Notes under the pieces: model-generated
What the model was told of the DNA's origin: nothing
The model's database searches: none
Seen by the model: only the letters and a program-made list of their open reading frames with translations
Assembly: GCA_029379385.1 (NCBI GenBank)
Contig: CM055613.1
Span: 22,851,652-22,915,651 of the forward strand
Reading direction: 5' to 3'
DNA length: 64,000 bases
From: Quillaja saponaria
Taxonomy: Eukaryota > Streptophyta > Magnoliopsida > Fabales > Quillajaceae
Part shown: positions 1 to 12,000 of the stretch, piece by piece
Position numbering within the stretch: position 1 is the first letter of the stretch
How the letters are laid out: each line of letters begins with the position of its first letter
Position numbers and translations under genes: made by a program

Positions 1-3000
1 TTATTCAATTTTTTTGTATTATATTTTTTCTTTCAAAGATATTAAAATTTTTCTTTTTTCTTAATAGTATCTTTTATTAGATTTATTTTACTCTTGATTA
101 TTTGACAAATTTCAATTTAATTTTTTTCTTTTAATATTTGACTCTATCCAGACTTATCTATTCTAGTGATAGAAAATAATATATGTAAGAAATGATTTTC
201 TATAATAACCCGTTGGGCTAAACATTTTACTAGGACAAAAAGTAGAAAAAAATAGACCTTGTTGTTACAAAATGCTGCATTTGATAATTTGTAATCTATT
301 ATCTGACGATTTCAATTTGTAGCATAAAAAATTTGAGTAGTCTTTTGATAGAAATTTGAGGGTACTAATCTTTTATTGATACAATTTAAGTTTACTCATA
401 AGTCAATTAGGCTATAAATTGAAAATTAAATTTATTATTTATTACCATGGCTATTTTAGTGGACCACTTTTGAGCTATTATTAACTTTATAGCATAAATC
501 CATCCTTCTAAGACATTTAATATATTAATAAATCCTTCTTTAGATTGTTGGATCATTACACATTTTTCATTATTTTCAGGTTCTTAATCTTTTATTTCAT
601 TTTTAGATTCCCACATAAGATTCTGAAATTAGTCTTCATCTGATTATTCTAAGATTGAAACTCTTCTTTTTAGAGTTTTTAAATCTTATTTTATTTCATT
701 TATTTCTGATTTTAATCAGTTATAATTGGTTCTCTAGAAGAAGTATTAACAATTTTTACTCTTTCAATTATGTTTTTAGAAGAATAGGAATTATCTTTTA
801 TACTTCCTTCGATTCCTGGATTATTCTTTCCTGACATTTAAATATAATTTTCTAGTTATATTCTTATTTTTTTTGTAGGTCTTGAATTCTATATATTAGG
901 TCTAAAATTACACTCTCTTCTTTAAAAAGTACATTAATGATTAAATTATTTAATCCTAGACTTTTAATAATACACTTATTGCAGTTATTATCAAAACAGT
1001 AATGAAAATTTTCAAAATTGTCTTCATTAGAGTTTGACTCTAATTTTCTAAGGATTGCTCTAAGATAAAAGCAAAAGTCTATTCCTTATTTCCACTTTGT
1101 TTTTCTTTGTCTATTTGGTGTTTTAACCTTATATCATTATATAAAGATATTCCTACATAAATTATTTCTAAATCTAACATTCTATAAGTATAGTTACTAT
1201 AAGATATATTACTTTCATGTATTTTTATTTTATTTCATTTTATCAGTAAATAGAGTTGGTAGACCAGTTAAAAACTTTTCTTTCCAAAATCAGCTTGACT
1301 ATCTTGCATTTGATAAACTCTAGATAGAAAAATATCCTTATACCATCAAAAATGATATAAATCTGGGCATCTCAAATATATCAATTGTTCATGAGATTTG
1401 TCTAATCTGAGCATATTAGCTCACATAAAATTATTTACTATTGTATAGAATAGAGTATTAATTATGTTAGTAACAAAATTTTCATTTTCTTGTTTTACTG
1501 AGTTTAATATTCTTCTTTAGAGTTTGCAAACAAATAAAAATTCCACAATCCAAGTAACTGACCAGTGAATTCACTTATTATAACTAAAGTTATTTTACGA
1601 TCTTGATTTCTATTTGATCTACATGCTACAACATACATAAGCATGTGTTTAGTAGTTTGAAGAATTTCGTATTCTGCCACACCATCAATATTCCATTTAA
1701 CTATTGACTTTTCATCAAATTATATCCTATCTTGGATTGCATTATCATTGTATTGAAGATGTAGAGGTGAAGCTTTAGGGTAATATATTTTTGATGGGGC
1801 TATGAGCATTGTTTTACTCCAGTGAACTTTATTAACTTCTAACTAAGAATCTTTTTTAGATAATTTTGATTTATCTTGATTTAGTATATTAACAATTTTC
1901 TTTTCAGACAAATTTAACGTTTATAATATGCTTACTAATTCATCAACAAAAGTTTTATCATTAACTTTTATTTTTTTTTTCTAAATTTTAGATTTACTTC
2001 AGGAGAAGGTTTCATCATTATTAGGTTTGCTACTGATGTTTCTTTCAAAAGGAATCTTGACGATTGAAAAAGGATTTGCAGAGAAGATTTTTCTTGTATA
2101 AAAAAAATTTCTATTATGAAAGATTTTTTTTCCAAAAGATTGTACGAATAAATTTATATATTTATTTTGGTTGGATATTTCAACCAAAGCATTCGAAGTA
2201 GATGCTTCTTTAGGCACAGTAGAGTAAGGACTTGTTAAAATCTATTCCCTAGATTTTTTTTTAACAGAAAGGGAAGATTCTGGTGGATGAATTAAGGAAA
2301 TATGTTTTCCATCTTGTGATAAAATTTTGGTAAGCAGCTTCTAAAACATTTAAAAATTGAGAATTCTCAAAATCAGGCTATTCTTTCTTATAACACCTAA
2401 AAAAAATTTCAAGCCAATTAAAAAATCCTGGTTTTTTATGAAATTTTTTCATGTACTGCTTATGCATTGAAATCTAATAATTTCTTTCTTTTTTACTAAA
2501 AGTAGTGTAAAACTATTTATGCTTATTAGTAAAAGGGTGAAGAGAATCTTTTATGGATATCAGACATTGTATCCTATTTCTGAAGGGGTAGGAGAGGTAT
2601 TTCTAAAGGGTGATTTTAACCCTTGTTCGAAAGGTGTTTCAACTTAATGTTGTGGGTGACTAACTTGATCCTTTGACTTAATAATTCATTATATAACCTT
2701 TTTTCTTTCATTTTCTATTGAAGAGGTAGAAAGCATTCTAGAAGATTCCCCTAGATTTAGTGTAATTTTTTTATTAGATGAGAATTTTATTTCTATATCT
2801 CCATTTGCATATTTTATAACCAATTCCAAATCTCTTGTTTCTACTTTCTTTGGTAGCACTCCTTGATTTATTTTTCAGGTTTCAGGTAATTTAACCTGAT
2901 CCCAAATTATGATGTTAGAGACTACCATATTAGTTTTACCTGAATTAGCTATAAACAAAGTAGTTTATAGTCTTGTGTTAGACTAAAACTTCATTTTCTA

Positions 3001-3300
3001 TATATATGTTTATCGGAAGTTTATGGTGAATTATAAGTTTCTAATTCTTTTTTTATATTTTCTACTAATATAATTTTTTTATTATTTTTTAAAAAATTAC
3101 TAGAACTAAAACCAGAAGAATTAAGATAATTAGATAACTTTTCTTAAGATGTTAGTTATTAATATTTCGAGTCAAAGAAGCTAACTATCAAAGGACTTAA
3201 AAAACCCTTAACATCCTAACTCCAACGAACTACATGGATATTCTGATGCCTCGACTTCGTTTCTTGGATTTTCTTCTCCACTGTGAAGGCTAATTCTTAA
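1..3300 (-). pseudogene. Caulimovirid-like polyprotein remnant (MP, coat/gag, protease)
   Basis: Reading leftward on the minus strand from the primer site at 3328-3341, translation gives broken blocks in the order of a plant pararetrovirus polyprotein. A movement-protein-like stretch lies at about 2950-2650 (IIIWDQVKLPE, then GDIEIKFSS). A gag/coat-like region spans about 2217-1200, with the hallmarks VKWNIDGVAEYEIL, EFTGQLLGLWNFYL, and a later block with WYKDIFLSRVYQM. A degenerate aspartic-protease-like block lies at about 530-100 (WSTKIAMVINNKFNF), where the catalytic Asp-Ser/Thr-Gly triad is not recognisable. The frame is cut by many stops and shifts, so no protein is made. Reverse transcriptase would lie beyond the left edge. 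The family assignment is from remembered motif resemblance; a Ty3-like element is the alternative, but no LTR is seen. Confidence 0.55.
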
Positions 3301-3327
3301 GATTATTCCTAATCACTACTCCCCTTG

Positions 3328-3341
3328 TGGCTCTGATACCA
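3328..3341 (-). other. Primer-binding site for initiator tRNA-Met
   Basis: The plus-strand text GGCTCTGATACCA is the reverse complement of TGGTATCAGAGCC, the initiator-Met tRNA complement that primes minus-strand synthesis in plant LTR elements and caulimovirids. Its position fixes the minus-strand orientation of the element at 1-4000. Confidence 0.8.
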
Positions 3342-3451
3342 ATAGGAAAAACACACTTAAACAAACACAAATATTGAAATAGGAGAACCACGCTTAAACA
3401 AACACAAACATTGGAATAGGAGAAGCATGCTTGAATAAACACAAACATTAA
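3341..3451 (-). repeat. Three tandem 37-bp repeats in the leader
   Basis: Units 3341-3377, 3378-3414 and 3415-3451 each begin AATAGG and contain ACAAACACAAA or a close variant. The third unit has the most changes. They lie between the AATAAA signal and the primer site of the pararetrovirus-like element. Confidence 0.8.
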
Positions 3452-3990
3452 CTTCAACAAAAGCAGATTCAAAGATATGATGAACCAAGTTTATTATGGC
3501 ACATGAAACATAGTACAAAAAAAAGATATTTACATTAAAGTAGGAAGATAGATACACGTACAAGCTTTGAATTTTTCAAATGTAGACTTGAAGTTTTTCA
3601 ACTTGTCAAACACTCAAAACTTATTTTACAAGAACACACTTAAGGATTTACTAAATACTTCAAAAGAAAAACTTGCTCTTAGCATCGAAATACAAAATGC
3701 TTATATAGACTGAAAAATTAATACCCATAAGATAAGAATGCATAAAGTAGATTCCTCTAGATAAGGTACTTCATCTTTGTCTGGGCATATGTCCTGAATA
3801 ATTTAGAGTCGATCCACCAAAAAAGAAAAAAAAGGTACTTTTTATAAAGTAAATATGCCGATAATGAATTTATTCACCGAAAGCAAACTTCTTTTTAAAA
3901 AGTAAAGTATTCCTTTTGAAAAGTAAAGTGATTACTTTCCAAAAGTAGTTCAGGGATGTGTCACTTTATCAAGATAATTTTCAACTCCTT
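3342..3990 (-). promoter_or_regulatory. Pararetrovirus-like intergenic promoter and leader
   Basis: On the minus strand this non-coding stretch contains a TATA box (TCTATATAAGC, 3699-3709). About 210 nt downstream is an AATAAA signal (3490-3495), then three 37-bp repeats, then the primer-binding site. A TATA box followed about 200 nt later by a polyadenylation signal is the layout that gives caulimovirids a terminally redundant pregenomic RNA. No CA-ended LTR boundary sits next to the primer site, which argues against an LTR retrotransposon. Activity today is unknown. Confidence 0.5.
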
Positions 3991-4870
3991 CATCATTCTG
4001 ATTTTGAGAATCTTGAAAATAAACTAGATCGTCTTGACTCATGTCTGAACAATTATTTTCAAGAATTTTTAATAATTTTTATTTTGAATATCATCTTTAG
4101 AAGAAGAGGCTAATAAACCTTTAACCATATCTAAAACCTTTTTATTTTCATTTAAATAAGGTTTATGAGCAATTCTCAATTTTTGAAAATTATTAAGATT
4201 TCTTCAAAATTAGAAAAATTATCCCACCATTTGATTTGGGTTCTTCTAATTAATCATAGGATTAATTGATTAATCCCGAAAGCTAAAATAGTGCAATCCT
4301 TCAAGATATATTCCCATTATACTATCCAAGGAATTTGATAGTATGTCACAAACATAATTATTTTATCTTGAGGATCTAAAATATTATTATTCTCACAGAA
4401 CTTTGTCCAGTATTGTTGAATGTATTTTGGAAGGGAGATAGGAAATAATCTCCATGAGAAATACCAGGTTTTAAACCATTCAGGAAACGAAGTAGGAGAT
4501 AGTTCCTCATTAAGAGTAAATTTGAGAAACCAACTATGTTTTCCTTCTTTATTTTCGAATAAAAGCCAATTTTTCCAAGCGGCCATATAATCAAAATAAC
4601 TATATAACCTAGGAATATTTTCCTGTCTCTTAGTTATTTTTGGCAGTATAGATCTATACCCCATTCTTCAAGCTTCATAACTTTATAAATTATGAGTTTA
4701 GAATAAACTCATTCTGACCCAATCCTAATCTAGGTTTTATGTGCAACAAATTCAGTATCTACTAGGATTCTAGATAAGATAAAGTACCCTTGAGTTCTAC
4801 TTTAGGAGAAAAATTATTATTGAGATAGAAGTAAGCTATCTCGTAGGGAACTAGATTAATATATCTTTTT
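3990..4870 (-). pseudogene. Second open reading frame of the pararetrovirus-like element
   Basis: Minus-strand coding remnant. The best open stretch is 115 codons (4664-4317), rich in aromatic residues, with a block PEWFKTWYFSW followed by SLPKYIQQYW. This resembles a conserved domain of unknown function found in plant caulimovirid-related and retroelement polyproteins. Similarity continues in other frames upstream (about 4870-4700, FSPKVELKGTLSYLES) and downstream to about 4000, so several frameshifts and stops are present. It ends just before the intergenic promoter at 3.7 kb and begins just after a degraded primer-like site at 4872-4893. It may match the accessory second ORF of florendovirus-type elements; that link is inference. 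Confidence 0.45.
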
Positions 4871-4893
4871 TTTATTGGGGCTATGATGCCAAT
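4871..4893 (-). other. Second, degraded primer-binding-like site
   Basis: Plus-strand GGGGCTATGATGCCAATAGG parallels the primer-site context near 3320-3346 (GGCTCTGATACCAATAGG), with a few substitutions. It sits immediately upstream of the second reading frame, suggesting a second unit with its own leader. Confidence 0.45.
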
Positions 4894-5199
4894 AGGATAT
4901 CTGAACTTTCAATACATATCTTATCTGGATAACTTAAGAGGATTGATGAACTAGGTTGTAAAACATGTAACACTGGGAACTATCTTGAAAGTGTAGGTAA
5001 TACATATATATAAGGAGATCTAATGTTAAAATAATGTGGTTTTTTAGTTTTTCTCCTGTGATATGGTGATACTATCTTAACTAAATCGTAATCTGATTCA
5101 CAAATATGCTCGCTGAGATTTGAACTCTGTCCCTGTGACAGCAGCTTCATTAATTAGGGGCAGAATATCTCGAGGTTTAGACCTTCCTTCACTCTGCAG

Positions 5200-5483
5200 G
5201 TATTACGAAAGAGAAACAGCCATCTTCAAATCCGGAAATTGGATCTACAGCTGAAGGAATAAAGAAAAGGAAGTTGTTCACAACAGATAGGCAGGAGGAA
5301 ACTTTGCAATATAAACTGATTGATATCCTGGAAAGAAATGGTAAGATGCTGACTGCCCAGCTTGAAGCTCAGACCACAAATTTGCAATTGGATCGGGAGC
5401 AGAGGAAAGACCATGTTGATACTTTGGTTGCTGTTCTTGATAAATTTGCAGAAGCTCTGGGGAGGATTGCTGATAAGTTGTAG
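5200..5483 (+). CDS. Trihelix-type transcription factor, terminal exon
   Basis: After a good acceptor (CTCTGCAG, ending 5199) an open frame of about 94 codons ends at TAG 5481-5483. It encodes a basic patch (KKRK) followed by an amphipathic, probably coiled-coil C-terminus with LDREQRKDH and ending ALGRIADKL. This tail resembles the C-terminal helix of plant trihelix (GT-type, ASR3-like) DNA-binding proteins, where it serves in dimerisation; the DNA-binding trihelix domain itself is not in the window. The exon starts with two bases of a split codon. Upstream exons lie beyond the left edge or were lost when the pararetrovirus-like element occupied the region at 1-4.9 kb; sequence alone cannot decide. 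The frame is intact, favouring a functional gene. Confidence 0.6.
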
Positions 5484-5838
5484 TGCAAGAGCATCAGAAT
5501 ATACTGTAAATAAGAGTTGGACTCCTATAGAGTATGGATGATAATGGGAGCTGAAGACTGGGGCAATATATATGTCGTCAAATGTCATTTGAGATGACTA
5601 CCGCATGGTTATCCATTTATATCATACTTTTCTTTTACTTGGCCATTTTGTAGTTAATTACTGTCAGAAGGGTTTTTTTTTTTTTTTTTTTTTTTTTTTA
5701 AGCACAGAAATTTCAAAGGAGTACCACATCTTGCTTTATTTTGTTAGATACCTTCAGTTCATGTAAATATTAGAACTGTTAATAAAACTGGTTTACAGAT
5801 ACTGATTCTAGTGAAGATGCATTCGAATGTTCTTTTTA
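5484..5838 (+). terminator. 3' UTR of the trihelix-like gene
   Basis: Non-coding sequence after the stop codon. It holds a 27-base T run (5673-5699) and an AATAAA signal at 5781-5786, about 300 nt after the stop, a normal place for plant cleavage and polyadenylation. Confidence 0.5.
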
Positions 5839-6222
5839 GGCATAATTATATTTTTAACCCTTATAGTTTGATCGACAATTTAGTTTTGTCCTTATATTTC
5901 AAAAAGTCAAAATGTAATTTTATAGTTTCGAAAAATTATACAGTATGATTTCTATCGTCACCTTTTATCGAATCTAATTTATTAGGAAGTGATATGGCAA
6001 ATAGTGGTTTACGTAATTTTTCACGAGTCATGACACCTGTTTGACACATTATATTTATTTATTTCCTGTTATGTTAAATCTAATAGAAATTGACGAAAAG
6101 TTGTTGTAGAAACCACATTGTATGTTTTTCGAAACTACTAAGGATTATATTTTGACTTTTTAAAATATAAAATGAAACTGAACTCTCGATCAAATTATAA
6201 TCACTAAAAATGTAATTTAGCC
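5839..6222. mobile_element. MITE-like element with ~100-bp terminal inverted repeats
   Basis: The left end (GGCATAATTATATTTTTAAC) and the reverse complement of the right end (GGCTAAATTACATTTTTAGT) match imperfectly. Similarity runs inward about 100 bp through GTTTGATCGA, AAAAAGTCAAAAT and TTTCGAAAAA. Total 384 bp, no coding capacity. A clear target duplication was not found. This type of non-autonomous DNA element is common near plant genes; it begins only some 50 bp after the polyadenylation signal of the preceding gene. Confidence 0.65.
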
Positions 6223-9070
6223 TCCCTTTTATATTGGGTGATAAGTATGGAATTAGTCCTGCCCTTCATATTTGTTTTTCTCACTTCTTACAATTCTTTT
6301 CCTTTATTTTATCTCTTCACGTTTCCTAAGTTCTTCTCACAGAAAAGTGAATTATGCATAATATTTTTGGCTTTGTGGTCTTAAAAATGCACTTTCTACC
6401 AAATAATTTTTTTTTTAATTTTTGTTAATAGAAACTCTTTAAAAATAAATTTTAATAAAATTATGATTAGAGTTAAGTTTAGAGTTAGAATTAGGTTTAG
6501 TTTTAGGCTTAAAATTAGGCTTGAGATTTGGAATAGAAATAGGGTATATTTTATAATATAATATGTAATTTATTAATTCAATAAAATAATAAAGACTTAC
6601 AATTAAATTATTTAGACGATTGATATTTTAAAAGATAATGTGAATGGCTAAAATTAAAGAAATTCTTATGATTTCTAAGGAATTCTAGGGAGTCCCTATA
6701 ACATTCCACATTCATACACTCACATTGCACACACTTACATATAAATGACCTATGATAGTGTTTATGTTTGGAGAAAGTATCTAAGTACAATAAGTAATAA
6801 CCTAGTACTAGAAGATGTATAGGTGAACTTGACGACGCTAGAATCTGCCTACTACATGCTTACCACGCTTAGGAATTTGAATTAATATGAACTACATTAC
6901 TTAGTTGTATGTGTTAAATTATGTATGTGTGTGTGTTGAAATTTAGTAATTAGAGCTTAATGTGAAATCTATAAGTCAAGCTTAAGATGTAGTTAGTAAA
7001 AAACTTAGAAAAATTCAAGAATGAGAACTACTTCGACAAGCCTAAACTCAGAAACAACAAAAGAGAAAAAGTAAAAATCCTAAGGAGCTAAATTAGGCTA
7101 AATTAGGGAAATGCACCTAATGACTCTTTAAAATAGTAATCTAAACCCTGAGTAAGGTATTAAAGAGATTACTATAAACAAAATAGGATTTATACTTGCA
7201 CCGGGTACAAGTATACTCTAAAATAATAATAAAATACTCTTAGTGGAGGATTAGGTGAGAATTAGGGGTATTTGTCCATATCCGAGTATAGGGATAGTAA
7301 TAGTGGCCAACAAGAGTGTTTGGACACCAATTTAAGCAATTATACCCTACAAGATGCCTATACCTAACCGGTAAAATACAAAACAATTTGGGAAAAATTG
7401 GACAAAGTCAATTGCATGCAAAGGTTATATGTATAACCTTAAGTCTCCTTCAACCTTAAGTCACTAGAATTCTACAACTAAAGAGTCGAGAGAGAAGTTA
7501 GAGAGAGAGAGGGAGTTTCTGGCCTTGCATGCAAGCCAATTCCATCGTAAACCACAATTGAAGACCATCAAAGTGCTCAGCAGCACTAGAGGAATCCATT
7601 GCTTGGAGCAGAAGCAAGGATTGAGGGCAAATTGGGTGTGAGCATTTCTAAAGCAGTGGTTGAGTGAGAAGGGGTTGGTGGTGACTTCAAAGAAGGGATT
7701 TAAAGGAAAATTTGAAAGGAAACAATGCCTAGGGCAAGGAGGACTGAAATTGAACACTTAGACAAATTCTATGTTAGTGATTGATGGTTGTTTGAGGTAT
7801 GTGTTGCATGCCTCCTAAAACTTCTTTTTCTTTAAATCTTAGGTTGAAATTATCCATTTTACTCTAAAATTCCTCCTGAAAACTCATATGCCTGATCGAG
7901 GAACTAAAATTGCTGAAACCTTGTTACGGGAATTGAATGTATGAGCATGTTTGCTACTTTTTTCCATTCTGTGTTGTTGGTGTTTGCCTTCCAGGCCAAA
8001 GCCAAAGCCCCAAAAAGAGTTTAATAACCTAAGGTCTGGATCCAGGGTCAAGAGGGGATGATTGATTATGAATGATATGTAGCCATAGTCCCAAAAGGGT
8101 AACAAAATCCCTATTTGCACCATGACACGTGAATTGGGCATGTTGTGCTTGCATAAGTGTTTTACTTGCATTCTGTTTTTGCTGCTTGGTATCAGTTTCA
8201 ATTTACTAATTCGTATGCTACATGTATTGGGATTTCTGTCTCACATTTTCCTTGAAATGATGCCTGTAGATTGATCACTTTAGTGGACAAGCTTGGTCAT
8301 AATGGTTTTTGTGGTGTATGCTCTACATTATTATTACACTTGCTATGTGGAGTATTATGAAGACTGCATGGTTATATCTGTGTTCTGGCAGACCTATTGG
8401 GGAGAGTAGCATGATTATAGGGCTGAGGACTACATGAAAGAGTAATTAGGGTTGTCTAGTGTTCTGTTTTGAGTTGTACATAGGTTAGAATACTGCAATG
8501 TAATGTAAATTCTATCAATGTACTCTTAAGTGAAAACATGCACTCAGATGTATAATTGTCTTTTGGAACAAGTAGTTAAATTCTTAACTAGGTTCTCATT
8601 GGATTTCTGAGTCTATCCATGTAAAGCAATCCTTTAGGAACCTTGGTTTGTAAATATTAACCATCATGTGAATACAATGAAGATGGATGAGGAGTGGACA
8701 TCCTCTTATAAACAATATGAGTTTTAAATAAATTTTCTTATTTAATGAATCACATGACGTAATTTGTACAGATTACCTTAATGGAAATAATATAAAATCT
8801 TGAAATCCCCTTGAATTTAATTACCATGGTCTTGAACAATCTGAAGCATAGTAAAGGAAATTGAACATGGTTAAAAAGACTTGTGAGTAATTTAATTGAA
8901 TTCTTGCTAAATTAACAAGAAAGTATTCAAGAAAGTGTAAAGAATGAAAATTTAATTAATGAATACAAGTAAGAAATCTCCTACTAATCCTTATACAGAT
9001 TGATCAAAGAAAAAGTAAAGCAAACAGAAGTATACATTACATGGAAATCAAATTTTTACAAGTACATGAA
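6223..9070. other. Unassigned intergenic DNA
   Basis: No supportable gene. Open stretches are short, lack family resemblance and are interrupted. Around 7470-7760 there is a moderately GC-richer purine-rich segment with GAGA repeats, compatible with an old retroelement leader, but no LTR pair or primer site could be established. Confidence 0.3.
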
Positions 9071-12000
9071 AATTCTACTAAACACAAGAAGCTACTACCT
9101 TAACTAAACTAGTTGATGCTTCCATGCTGCTCAATTTAGTCTTCTTAGAGGGTAAGGTGTGACAGTCCGACCCCTGCAATTCACAACCAATGAAAGAATA
9201 AATAAAGGTGAGAAGAAGGTAGTGAGAAGAAGACAAGAATATTGTGTGTTTTATCTTTTTGACTAAATTGTTATAACCTCCCTTAGATTTCATTAACATT
9301 ACACAAATCTCTCCTCTACTTTTAAAAGTTACACATACCCCTGAAGCTTAAAGTTAAGATAAAATATCTAAAATACCCTTAGTGTATTCTTATTAAGAGA
9401 CAAATAAAATTTGAAATTATTCATTTCAACATGTTATTATTCAATTTAAAATGAAATTTAAATAAAATAAATTGATAATCCTTCATAAAATAATAATACA
9501 ACTAAAAATAAAATAAAAACTATCTACATTTGTTAAGAACTTCATATCCTTTAAAATTTTATAGTATTTTATAAACATTGTTTTTCATTAATTTTTAATT
9601 TTTTATTCTTTTTTTTTTCTTTCAAAATTTTTGGAATGATCAATAATTCAATTTTGGTTTATATTTTATTTTGAGTTTAATAATAAAACAAAAATTATTG
9701 TATTTTTTCATAATATGACTGTGAGGGCAATTTTGGAAAGTATATCTCAATTTTTTAGAGTTTGAGTTTAATTGTAACTTGTTTTTATTATATTTATTAT
9801 TGTATTTTATTTTTACCAATTACATTGCAATAACTCAAAAATTGATGTGTCATTTCTACATAAGCTAACATGACAGCCCATAATGCTCCAAAGTTTGAAT
9901 TGCAGTTATCCAAACTTTTGCCTCTATGTATTCTACTAAAAATTGTGTTTTTCTCACCTCATTTATTTTTGCAATAGTTGACATTGGTCTGTTTTGTATG
10001 GTGACAAGACAGAGATTAGAAGGTCTGAAATTATTATGTCTCAAAAGTGTTATCAGTTTAGATGGCTCAAAATTATGGTTTGAAACTATGGTCAGAGAAA
10101 CCGTTTTGTGCGAAAATTACCAAAAGGATATTTATGTGATTTATTAAAAATAAACAAATTAAATAGTTTTATATTAATCAGTTTTGATTTTAATTATATT
10201 TTTATTATTAATAAAAATTAAATTAAAGTAATAATTAATTATTTTTAATTTAATTTAAATTTAATCTAAGTTTTAATTTTTGTGGGAGGAGGAATGGTGT
10301 GAAAAAAAATAGAGGGAGGAGGTTGAGTATTTATAGAATTAAGAAAAAAAAAATTCAAAAATCTGCTTGTTGGGGGCAAATGAAAAAAAAAAAAAATTCA
10401 TTTGCAAAATCTGTCCGTAAAGAGACAAAAAGAAAAAAAGAAAAAAATAAAAAGGATTAAATGCCCGTTGCTGACCGTTGGGCCAGCAACGATCTAATTT
10501 TTTGAAAGCTGGGAAAGGACATGGTTAGGATTAGAAAAATTAAGGGGGGTTATTTTTTTGTAATGCGGGGGCTAGGGATATGTTAGGAGTAAAAGAAAAT
10601 GTGTGAGAGCAAATTGGGGAGGGAAAATGTCTAAGAAGTTGGCTTGGGACAACTTCTCTGTCGCAGCCGCTTGGACAATTGGCGCAGCGAGACGCGACAA
10701 CCCAAATGTGCCGCGGAAAGATGCTGTCGTAGCCAACGTTTCAAACGGGCCCATGATAAAAGAATAAAAAAAACGCACGTCTTTCCTTCTTCATACGTGT
10801 TTCTTTCCTTCCACTTTTCTTCCCATTACTTACTATTTGTCTTCATAAATTTAATAAAAAATTAAAGATTATAAATATGATGGGAAATATCTAAAGTCCT
10901 ATGAGGAAACGTAACAAATGAAGACGGTGGCGACGCCAGATGCTACCACAACTGCCCAATTATTGTATCCAATTACAGGCGTGGATCTGGTACAACCAAG
11001 CTTTCATTTTTGACAACCACTACCACCGACATAAAAAATTACCCAATTGAATTGTTGACCCAAATATACTTTCCCATCTGTCCACCACATGTTTTGCCAA
11101 AAGTATATACCTTGCTTTTTTTGATCTTAATCTCTTATTTCTATAATTCTGATTATCGATTTTGGTTTTGGTTTTCTGAGTTTCAGCTGTTGGTGTTGTT
11201 AGTTTCGGTATAATGGTAGAATTGTAGCAATATTGGACGGTTGTATTTAATTACATTTATACATGTACTGTATCAATATAGGGAGCAAAACATATTTTTG
11301 GTAAAAACTACATAAAAATAGTAAATTTTAAATTTAATTAATAATCATATAGCCAAAAGAGTAAAGAAAAATTCGTTTTGAATAATAAATGTCTTTCACA
11401 TCTAACTATAATAATAAATAATCTAGTATAGTTTTTAATGTCACTTCCATAAAAACGTAGTTCTATAAAAAAAAATTGAGAAATTGTTTTAGAAAAGAAA
11501 GCATATTAGGCAGCATTGAAAGCTCTTTCATTAGCGATATATATTTCTAGTAAGAACTTAAAAAATTTATTTATGTAAAAATTACATACATTAGAAATGA
11601 AAAGAATAAAAATTAAATAAGGGCAATTTAAGAAATAAATATTTTCTTTATTTATTAGACTGTGAAACTAATATTTTAACTGTCAATAAAGCCACAATTA
11701 TTGTAATTGTAATGAATATTTATATCATATCTATAAAGACTAGCATCCTCGCACGAGAGAGTGCATGCTCATTGTTTATTTTATTTTAAGATAAATATTT
11801 AAAATTCTTTTATCCGAATTAATATTTTAAATCATTTTAAAAATTAAACCAATAAATAATCCTAAAAAATTCTTAAAATTATTTTATCAGTTTGTATATA
11901 AATTAGGAGTGAATGAGAAAGTGGGGCAAATGAGAAAAATGTACAATAAGATTAGATAACTGATTTAGGAGTGTTTATATTATAATAGAATTGTGTTATT

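Noticed and set aside
7464..7757. 97-codon minus-strand open stretch in a GAGA-rich segment
   Set aside because: No family resemblance, aromatic/Cys-rich random composition, no splice or promoter context; likely chance in a GC-richer patch.
8187..8203. TGGTATCAGTTTC resembling a tRNA-Met primer site
   Set aside because: Matches only the first nine bases, and no LTR end or LTR pair could be found around it.
11740..11775. ACTAGCATCCTCGCACGAGAGAG as a possible Helitron end
   Set aside because: No CTRR end with a hairpin and no second terminus could be placed; the same doubt applies to 36866-36905.
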